Assembly (NCBI GenBank): GCA_949486985.1
Contig: CATBLW010000097.1
Location: forward strand, 1-5,852
DNA length: 5,852 nucleotides
DNA from: Prochlorococcus marinus str. MIT 9215
Lineage (GTDB): Bacteria; Cyanobacteriota; Cyanobacteriia; PCC-6307; Cyanobiaceae
Direction of reading: 5' to 3'
How positions within the stretch are numbered: the first letter of the stretch is position 1; each line of letters starts with the position of its first letter. Below the pieces are notes generated by a model. That model saw only the letters and a program-made list of their open reading frames with translations, ran no database searches and was not told the DNA's origin. Of this stretch, positions 1 through 5,642 are shown piece after piece. The position numbers and the translations under genes were made by a program.

Positions 1-71
1 AGCGCCAGGGCTGCCGCTGTGGCGGAATCCAGTCCGCCCGATAAGAGGGCAATCGCCGTGAAATCGGTCAT
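1..71 (-). CDS. queC: 7-cyano-7-deazaguanine synthase QueC, N-terminal fragment (cut by window edge)
   Basis: Only the first 23 or so codons are inside the window. Read on the minus strand from ATG at 71-69 they give MTDFTAIALLSGGLDSATAA followed by ALA. The SGGLDS stretch (residues 11-16) is the PP-loop that binds ATP in the N-type ATP pyrophosphatase family, and its placement right after a short hydrophobic strand at the extreme N-terminus, followed by ATAAALA, is typical of QueC. QueC converts 7-carboxy-7-deazaguanine to preQ0 with ATP and ammonia in the cytoplasm, a step in queuosine tRNA modification. In-frame ATGs also exist at 80-78 and 92-90, so the protein could start up to seven residues earlier; I prefer 71 because it puts the PP-loop at the usual distance from the N-terminus. 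No clear Shine-Dalgarno sequence precedes any of the three. Other PP-loop enzymes share SGGxDS, so the name rests on the surrounding residues. There is no functional link to the neighbours. Confidence 0.82.
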   Translation of the reverse strand, partial: MTDFTAIALLSGGLDSATAAALA

Positions 72-98
72 GCTGAGCATTCTGTTGCCCATGGGGTG

Positions 99-644
99 AT
101 GACGAAGCCTCCGCATCAGCAGTTGAAGCCGATCGCCTGCTTTGGAGCTGCTCTGTCGCTCTCCTCTTTGGCTGCGCTGCCCGGTGCTGCGATTCCGCGT
201 CTGAATCTGAGCGGCTATCCGCAGCCAGCCCCAGGCCTCAAACGCTGGGTGATTCAGCCGTCGGGTCTGCTGCCTGAGAGTTCAGATCCAATCATCTCTG
301 CAAAACCAATCGACTGGCGGATTCAGCTGATCGTGGGCCAGGCGGTCACGCTTGATTGCAACACCAAGCGCCTTTCAGGCTCTGGGATGACCATGCGCAT
401 GCTGCCTAATGCATCCGGAAAGGCTCTCTTCGAAGTGAAGGGTCCAGTTGCTGTGATCAGCACCAAGATGGCCTGTCCTGATGATCAGTCCACCCGAACG
501 TCTTTCCTATCGCTGGGCAAGCAGCCCTATTTGGTTCCGTACAACGCCTCCTGGCCGATCGTTGTGGACCTGCCCGAGAACGTTCAACTGCGCTGGCGGG
601 TCTGGAAAGCCGAGACGCGTCAGCAGCCAGGGGTCAAGCTCTGA
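99..644 (+). CDS. eco: Ecotin-family periplasmic serine protease inhibitor (MEROPS I11), P1 lysine
   Basis: This is a 181-residue secreted protein that I recognise as ecotin by remembered comparison with the E. coli protein. Shared blocks are YPQPAPGLKRWVIQ (residues 40-53; E. coli YPQAEKGMKRQVIQ), IVGQAVTLDCN (78-88; LIGQTLEVDCN), STKMACPD (121-128; STMMACPD), and YNASWPIVV plus RVWKAE near the C-terminus. Ecotins are dimeric periplasmic inhibitors of chymotrypsin-fold (S1) proteases. Cys87 and Cys126 match the conserved disulphide. The P1 residue, Met84 in E. coli, is Lys123 here (codon 465-467), which predicts a preference for trypsin-like targets. A signal peptide is visible: a basic n-region, a hydrophobic stretch at about 11-29, and likely cleavage after Ala30 or Ala31. 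Compared with E. coli there are about ten extra residues at 54-75, and the 60s-loop WGYD is not recognisable. Start: ATG 99, with GTG 96 directly before it; no good ribosome site is seen, and the upstream frame contains no other start. It is divergent from queC and convergent with hlyD, with no spacer. Family call is firm; target protease unknown. Confidence 0.9.
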   Translation: MTKPPHQQLKPIACFGAALSLSSLAALPGAAIPRLNLSGYPQPAPGLKRWVIQPSGLLPESSDPIISAKPIDWRIQLIVGQAVTLDCNTKRLSGSGMTMRMLPNASGKALFEVKGPVAVISTKMACPDDQSTRTSFLSLGKQPYLVPYNASWPIVVDLPENVQLRWRVWKAETRQQPGVKL

Positions 645-647
645 TCA
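642..647. other. Abutting convergent stop codons sharing a TGATCA palindrome
   Basis: TGA at 642-644 ends the ecotin gene on the plus strand, and TCA at 645-647 is the TGA stop of the hlyD gene on the minus strand. The two coding regions therefore meet with zero bases between them. No hairpin followed by a T-run is seen on either side of the junction, so any transcription terminator for either gene must lie inside the opposite gene or be factor-dependent. Confidence 0.95.
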
Positions 648-1925
648 AATCTGCCGTAGTGAGTCGGTTTTAGTTCGGAAAGTGTTCAGCAATAGCTGCA
701 GATAGCTAACACTGCGCAACTTGATATTGGCCGTAAGTGACATGCCGACTTGGAGTGGTAGAGAGGCACCACTTTTCAGCTTTAGTTGTTGGCTTTCTAG
801 CTTGATGACGGCTGGGTACATGTATTCCTGGCGCATCTCCTGTGGATTGGGTGGAAGGGCATCTGATCCCACCGACTCCACTGTTCCTGTCAGCACGCCA
901 AAGTCGGTTGCAGGAAAGGAATCAATGCTGATGTCCGCTGGTTGGTCGGGGCGTACAAAACCAATCTTGTTACTGGGAACCTCAACATCGGCTTCCAGTG
1001 TGTTGAAGGGGACGACTTTCAGCATCGCCTCGGAGGACATGGATTGAGAAACAAAACCAGGATTCTTCAGTTTCAGATCAAAAACAATGCCGTCAACGGG
1101 TGCCCGCAGGATCTGGTTTTTATTGGCAACCCTTACTTTTGTTAGCTCGGAATTGAGCTGAGCTTTCTCACTGCGTAGGCCTGCAAGTTCTGAATTGATT
1201 AATTTGACTTGTTGGTTGCGCATGTTGATTTCACGCCCGCCGTCGATTTTAAGTTTGATTAGTTCACCTTTGATTTCCTCCACCTTGTTGCGCTGCTGTA
1301 GATATTGAATATCTTGCACTCCACCCTCTTCGGCTAAATACTTTAAGCGTGAAAGGATGTCTTGCTCAAGATTGAGTTTGGAGCGAGTGGTGGCTATTTG
1401 CTCACGATTTAAAGCTTGGGTGCGCTCTATTTCCTGCTTTTTGAGCAGCAGTTGTTGTTCTTTCTGATTGATTTGGCTGGTTTTCTCTTCTACGCCCTTG
1501 ATCGAAGACTTGAGCTGTTCCGCCGTGCTTTCCTGATCGAGACGGATGAGGGGCTGGCCCTCAGTGACGCGCTCGCCGTTTTTCACCAGAATCTTCTCGA
1601 CGACTCCGCCAGGTGGTACACGAACTTCCTTGACGTTTCCGATCGGTTCGAGTTTGCCCTTCGCGACCACCACTTCCTCAGTGCGTGCCACCGCCAAGAA
1701 GCCGATGCCTAGAACGGTGGTGCCGACTAGTCCCCAAGTGACTGCCTTCATCCAGAAACGGCTTTGCTTCAGAACGTTCTCCTGCTCGCTGACCAGGGTG
1801 ATGCGGTTCTCCAGAGCCGAGCGTGCCTGCCTTACAAGCTTTCCGGGAGCACTTTCCTTGTCGCTCACGTTCTGCTGATTGCCCTTGTCATTCTGGGAAT
1901 TGTTGTTGTTGGGATCGTTTGTCAT
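645..1925 (-). CDS. HlyD-family membrane fusion protein of a type I secretion system
   Basis: The 426-residue protein is the periplasmic adaptor that would link the adjacent ABC exporter to an outer-membrane TolC-type channel. In order it shows an Asn/Gln-rich polar N-terminus (1-25), a cytosolic segment, one membrane helix (about 58-80), the first half of a lipoyl-like domain (about 85-131, with VPPGGVVEKILVKNGERV), a long coiled-coil hairpin (about 134-268) with its turn near 197-210, the second lipoyl half (about 270-305, with ILRAPVDGIVFDL), and a beta-barrel region ending in GMSLTANI at 394-401. This order and length are standard for HlyD-type adaptors of type I systems. It starts one base after the ABC gene stop, and a full AGGAGG lies nine bases before its ATG, so translation is probably coupled yet strongly initiated. 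The coiled-coil coding part is visibly richer in A and T than the neighbouring genes, largely due to Lys, Gln, Asn, Ile and Glu codons. Specific symbol not assigned because the substrate is unknown. Confidence 0.93.
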   Translation of the reverse strand: MTNDPNNNNSQNDKGNQQNVSDKESAPGKLVRQARSALENRITLVSEQENVLKQSRFWMKAVTWGLVGTTVLGIGFLAVARTEEVVVAKGKLEPIGNVKEVRVPPGGVVEKILVKNGERVTEGQPLIRLDQESTAEQLKSSIKGVEEKTSQINQKEQQLLLKKQEIERTQALNREQIATTRSKLNLEQDILSRLKYLAEEGGVQDIQYLQQRNKVEEIKGELIKLKIDGGREINMRNQQVKLINSELAGLRSEKAQLNSELTKVRVANKNQILRAPVDGIVFDLKLKNPGFVSQSMSSEAMLKVVPFNTLEADVEVPSNKIGFVRPDQPADISIDSFPATDFGVLTGTVESVGSDALPPNPQEMRQEYMYPAVIKLESQQLKLKSGASLPLQVGMSLTANIKLRSVSYLQLLLNTFRTKTDSLRQI

Positions 1926-1926
1926 C

Positions 1927-4863
1927 TCAGCTGGCCTCCTGCTGGCGGTAAAGGGCGTAGTAACGACCGCGTTGGCTCATCAGTTCGTCGTGCGAACCCT
2001 TTTCAACCACCGCACCCTGGTGCATCACCACAATCACATCTGCCCGGCGCACAGTGGATAGGCGGTGGGTGATGAAGAAAACCGTGCAGTCGTGTAAGGC
2101 CTGGATCATGTTGTCGCAGACCTTGCGTTCGGTTTCGTAATCAAGTGCGCTGGTGGCCTCATCCATCACCAGGAGCTTTGGATTGGCTAGGAGTGTGCGG
2201 GCAATAGCAATGCGCTGACGCTGTCCTCCACTGAGAGAGGCTCCCCGTTCACCGACTGATGTGCTGTATCCAGCGGGCAGCTCCATGATGAAGTCATGGG
2301 CGCAAGCCACTTTTGCAGCCATCACGATCTGTTCGCTGGTGGCATCCGGCTGAGTCAGAGCGATGTTCTCGTTCACGTTGCCAGAGAACAGCAGAGGGTC
2401 CTGGGGCACGATGCCGATCTGGCGTCGGAGTGAGTAGAGCTCCACTTTGTCGATGTCATATCCATCGATCAAGATCCGGCCCTTGTTTGGCGAGTAAAGC
2501 CGCGGCAAAAGCTTCATCAGCGTGCTTTTGCCGCTTCCGCTTTGTCCAACGATTCCCACAAATGTGCCAGGCTTCACTTGCAGCGATACATCGTTCAAGA
2601 CCGGAGCCGTTCCTGGGTTGAACGCGAAACTGAGGTTGTCGAAGTGCACCGCACCTTCGATGGGGGGCAGGGGCACTTTGGCTTTGTCTTGATCGTCAGA
2701 TTCTTGTTTGTGGTCGATCACATCGGCCAAGCGTTCAAAGCTCACCCGTAATTCCTGCACCGTCTGCCAGATCGTTGAAAGCCTCAGCAGTGGTTGCGTC
2801 ACATAGCCGGAGATGATTCGGAAGGCAATCAGCTGTCCAAGGGTGAGCTCGCCAGACAGAACCAAAGTGGCGCCCACCCAGAGCACCAAGAGCTGGGAGA
2901 TCTTCTGTAGAACCTGTGATGTTTGGCTGAGTGCTGTTCCAGTAATAGTTTGTTCAAACGTGCGGCTGATGTACTTGCCATAGCGTTCCTGCCAGGTCCA
3001 ACGGCTGACCATTTCAACGTTTTGGCTTTTCACCGTTTGAATTCCGGTGAGGACTTCAATGAGATGGCTTGCTGTTGAAGCATTGGCTTCAGCTGCTTTG
3101 CGGTACTGCCGGCGGAAAAGAGGAGCACCAAGCAGGGTGAGTGCGATCTGAATCGGCAGAACGGCCAGGGCGATCAATGTCAGCACCCAGCTGTAGAAGA
3201 GCATCACCACGATGTAGATGACTGAAAAAGCCGCATCAAGAACAGTGGTCAGGGCGTGACCAGTGAGAAAGTTGCGGATTTTTTCCAGCTCGGCGACTCG
3301 TGACCCCAGCTCGCCCACTGGGCGGCGATCGAAATAGCCGAGGGGGAGACGAAGCAAATGGTCAATCACTTCAGCGCCGAGGCGCTGGTCAATGCGGTTA
3401 GTCGTTTCGGTGAATAAATAGGTCTTAAGACTGCCCAGAATTCCTTCAAGCACCGTCACTGCCACAAGGGCGATGCCAAGAACCTGCAGGGTGTCGAGGC
3501 TGCGCTGGGAAATCACCTTGTCGATGATCACCTGGATCAGCAGTGGATTGGCCAGCGTGAACAACTGCACCACGAAGCTGGCGATCAGCACCTGCGCGAG
3601 CACACCGCGATAGCGCTTCAGAGCAGGCCAGAACCAGGAGGGACCGAATTTTTGCTCTGGTGTGGCGCTGGTGCGGTCGATCAGCAGCAGATCGATTCCC
3701 TCTGGGAAGGCGTTTTCCAGTTGGGTTAAATCGAGTTCCACAAAGCCCTGGCTCGGTGACGCCAGCACGAGGCCCCGTTGATCGCTGCGCACTGCCAAGG
3801 CGAAGGCTTGTCCCCATGGCACCAGCGTTGGAGTCTGCAGACGCAGGCCCATGCTCGCCGGTACCTTGGCACCAGATACATGTAGGCCTAAGCCGGCTGC
3901 AATTTGGCCACAGAGTCTCAATGTGGGTGTCTGGTTCCGTCGTAGCTGATCGCGCAGGACCCGCTCAATCGCATCGCGCCGGAATGGCAGCTTCATCAGC
4001 TTGGTCAGCATCTGGAAGCAGGCCAATGTCTCTTCGACAACGCCTTCACCCGCCACGAAGAAGTCGCGGTTGTCTTCATTGCTTTGGTTGAAGCGGCTCA
4101 CCGGCACTTGCCGAGGGGCCTCCGTGATCTCACTACGAGACCGGGAGCTGTCAGCCAAGCTGCTGACGGCTTCGGGTTCGAGCTTTTGCTGCTGTATTTC
4201 GGAGTCGAAAGCGGCTAAGGCCTCTCCTGGAAGCGCGATCACCCGCATCGGCATGCCATGCACATCGACTGGCATCGCTGCAATGAGGCCAGGATCAATT
4301 AGCTCATCTCCAAGTTCACCTTCAGCTCCCTCAGCGGGTTGACTGGCGAGGAACAGTCGCTCTCCTTGATTCAGGGAGGTGCTGATGGCGCCGTCGTTTG
4401 AGGCGTCCAACAGCCGTGCCGCAGGCAGCAGTTCCGTGAGCAATTCGCTCAGGGATAGTGATTGCTTGGCAACACGATCGAGTTGCTTCTGCAGAAGCGC
4501 TGCAAGCTCTGCTTCCCACAGATGATTGCGGCAAGTAGCAGCGATTGTTGGGTCGCTGTTCACCAGTGAGAGCAGCTGCTCATCGCTGAGGCTGATGGCG
4601 ACCATCTCTGAGGCAGCTCGCACCTCTTCGCAAGGAGAGGCACGCAGGAGTGAAGCAACGCCCACAAAGCTTCCTGCTTGCAGACGGATCAGGGTGCTGA
4701 GTCGGCCCCCCTGTTCTCCAAGTAGTCGGGCGCTGCCACTCTCAATGAGCAGGACGCGGCCGGGGATGAAGTGCCTCTCACACAGTGACTGGCCTAGTAC
4801 AAACCGCTGGGATTCACCCTGTTCGCGGAATCTGGCACGCAGGGCTTCGAGCCCGTTCGACAT
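1927..4863 (-). CDS. Type I secretion ABC exporter with CRP-like N-terminal domain and inactive C39-like domain
   Basis: The 978-residue protein is the inner-membrane ATPase of a type I secretion system. Residues about 20-105 resemble a cyclic-nucleotide-binding beta-barrel, but the phosphate-binding Glu and Arg are not evident. A polar linker follows (about 150-270). Residues about 275-395 match the C39 peptidase fold, but the expected catalytic Cys, His and Asp align with Glu278, Ala353 and Ser369, so it should be a non-cleaving C39-like domain as in HlyB-type exporters. Six membrane helices span about 420-700. The ATPase domain is intact: Walker A GQSGSGKST (773-781), Q-loop Gln821, signature LSGGQ (877-881), Walker B ending in Asp901-Glu902, D-loop SALD (905-908), H-loop His933. 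All motifs needed for ATP hydrolysis are present, so it is probably active. The ATG at 4863 follows the parvulin-like gene by 17 bases and has only a weak GGA before it. It is followed after one base by hlyD. Likely cargo is a leaderless protein with a C-terminal signal rather than a double-glycine peptide; this is inferred from the missing triad. Confidence 0.92.
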   Translation of the reverse strand: MSNGLEALRARFREQGESQRFVLGQSLCERHFIPGRVLLIESGSARLLGEQGGRLSTLIRLQAGSFVGVASLLRASPCEEVRAASEMVAISLSDEQLLSLVNSDPTIAATCRNHLWEAELAALLQKQLDRVAKQSLSLSELLTELLPAARLLDASNDGAISTSLNQGERLFLASQPAEGAEGELGDELIDPGLIAAMPVDVHGMPMRVIALPGEALAAFDSEIQQQKLEPEAVSSLADSSRSRSEITEAPRQVPVSRFNQSNEDNRDFFVAGEGVVEETLACFQMLTKLMKLPFRRDAIERVLRDQLRRNQTPTLRLCGQIAAGLGLHVSGAKVPASMGLRLQTPTLVPWGQAFALAVRSDQRGLVLASPSQGFVELDLTQLENAFPEGIDLLLIDRTSATPEQKFGPSWFWPALKRYRGVLAQVLIASFVVQLFTLANPLLIQVIIDKVISQRSLDTLQVLGIALVAVTVLEGILGSLKTYLFTETTNRIDQRLGAEVIDHLLRLPLGYFDRRPVGELGSRVAELEKIRNFLTGHALTTVLDAAFSVIYIVVMLFYSWVLTLIALAVLPIQIALTLLGAPLFRRQYRKAAEANASTASHLIEVLTGIQTVKSQNVEMVSRWTWQERYGKYISRTFEQTITGTALSQTSQVLQKISQLLVLWVGATLVLSGELTLGQLIAFRIISGYVTQPLLRLSTIWQTVQELRVSFERLADVIDHKQESDDQDKAKVPLPPIEGAVHFDNLSFAFNPGTAPVLNDVSLQVKPGTFVGIVGQSGSGKSTLMKLLPRLYSPNKGRILIDGYDIDKVELYSLRRQIGIVPQDPLLFSGNVNENIALTQPDATSEQIVMAAKVACAHDFIMELPAGYSTSVGERGASLSGGQRQRIAIARTLLANPKLLVMDEATSALDYETERKVCDNMIQALHDCTVFFITHRLSTVRRADVIVVMHQGAVVEKGSHDELMSQRGRYYALYRQQEAS
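1935..1940 (-). promoter_or_regulatory. Strong Shine-Dalgarno for hlyD, inside the 3' end of the ABC gene
   Basis: The minus strand reads AGGAGG here, nine bases before the hlyD ATG at 1925-1923. It lies within the last codons of the ABC transporter gene, whose TGA (1929-1927) is one base from the hlyD start. It is the only textbook Shine-Dalgarno I see in the window and supports the chosen hlyD start. Confidence 0.8.
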
Positions 4864-4880
4864 TGCGGATTCCAGGGTGG

Positions 4881-5639
4881 TCAGGGCACGGCCGAATCAT
4901 TTTCCATGTTTGAGAGGGATTTGACTAGCTCTTTGGTCTCAATTCGAAGCCAATCCTCAAGCATTTCTGTGGCCATGCGCTGACGCATCGGTTCATTGAA
5001 TCTGGCTTCATGACGCTCATCAAGGCGGCTCACCACCCACCATTGATCGATCAGTATTGGCTCCAGCACCACTCCTGGTGTGGCTGTACGCAACCGATAG
5101 CGCAGCTGTGGATGGGCACGCATCAAGCTTCCCGGGCCAACTTTGCCGCTACTGCGTTTTTCGGGTCCTTCGCTGTGATCGGTGGCCAAGCTCTCAAAGC
5201 TTGCTTCACCTGCCTCCAACTGCAGGTACAGCTCATGAGCCATTCCGGAATCTTTAACCCGCAGCAGGCTGTACGTCACTTGATCAAGCGATTCCTTTCG
5301 CTGTAGAAAACGTGCTTCTGCCTGGATGCCAAAACTGTTCACAGCCAGTTCAGCGAGCTTTAGGGGCATGCTCAATTGCAAGAGCAGCTCATCCCTGCGT
5401 AGACAACGCTCTTCCAGCCAGATTTTTAGAGCTGCTTCATCTTTGATCTGTGCTTGTTGGCAGTGGTTCACCAGCGCCTTCTGAATCAGTTCTGGTGAGG
5501 GGTTGAGGCCGGCGGTGGCCTCATGCATGAGCTGCTTCCTCACCAAGGAATGCAGCAAGTCGTTGCGACGCAGCAGATCGAGGGTGTCGGCACCCAGAGT
5601 GGTCAGCGATGCCTGAACAGGTGGCCGAAAGTCATCCAT
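4881..5639 (-). CDS. Parvulin/SurA-like peptidylprolyl isomerase-family protein, cytosolic and probably catalytically degenerate
   Basis: The 252-residue protein has a helical N-terminal part (about 15-110) like the chaperone region of SurA/PpiC proteins, and a PpiC-type rotamase domain at about 118-210. The domain is indicated by the sequence around LEAGEASFESLATDHSEGP (141-159), then SSGKVGPGS (163-171), and a last strand DQWWVVSRLDE (198-208). No signal peptide or membrane helix is present, unlike classic SurA, so it should stay in the cytoplasm. The histidines normally found in the first strand (HIL) and last strand (yHii) of parvulins are replaced by Tyr/Ser near 123-124 and Trp near 201, so isomerase activity is doubtful. 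Its place directly before the exporter gene suggests it binds or holds the secreted protein before export. The ATG at 5639 comes three bases after the stop of the upstream peptidase gene, implying translational coupling; no Shine-Dalgarno is evident. Family is fairly sure; role is inference. Confidence 0.82.
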   Translation of the reverse strand: MDDFRPPVQASLTTLGADTLDLLRRNDLLHSLVRKQLMHEATAGLNPSPELIQKALVNHCQQAQIKDEAALKIWLEERCLRRDELLLQLSMPLKLAELAVNSFGIQAEARFLQRKESLDQVTYSLLRVKDSGMAHELYLQLEAGEASFESLATDHSEGPEKRSSGKVGPGSLMRAHPQLRYRLRTATPGVVLEPILIDQWWVVSRLDERHEARFNEPMRQRMATEMLEDWLRIETKELVKSLSNMENDSAVP

Positions 5640-5642
5640 GCA

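Noticed and set aside
21..38. Perfect six-base inverted repeat GGCGGA-ATCCAG-TCCGCC upstream of ecotin
   Set aside because: It encodes the conserved GGLDSA of the queC PP-loop, so coding constraint explains it; there is no T-run, and it is too far from the ecotin start to be clearly regulatory.
129..146. Possible lipobox (PIAC) in the ecotin signal peptide
   Set aside because: Proline occupies the -3 position and the cysteine is followed by the rest of the hydrophobic core, so this is not a lipoprotein site; ordinary signal peptidase cleavage after about residue 30 fits better.
693..708. Inverted repeat TAGCT-GCAGAT-AGCTA just past the ecotin stop, as a terminator
   Set aside because: The stem is only five mostly AT-containing pairs with no following T-run, and it is inside the hlyD coding region.
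3660..4091. A 143-codon plus-strand open frame inside the ABC exporter gene
   Set aside because: It lies wholly antisense to a well-supported gene with intact motifs, has arginine/proline/serine-rich composition typical of antisense frames in GC-rich DNA, and shows no recognisable domain.
1927..4863. The exporter as a double-glycine peptide (bacteriocin or lanthipeptide) transporter
   Set aside because: The C39-like domain lacks the catalytic residues and no small precursor peptide with a GG leader was found in the window.
4526..4924. A 132-codon plus-strand open frame across the exporter start and the parvulin-like gene end
   Set aside because: It is antisense to both genes, has no domain signature, and is Ser/Arg-rich as expected of a shadow frame.
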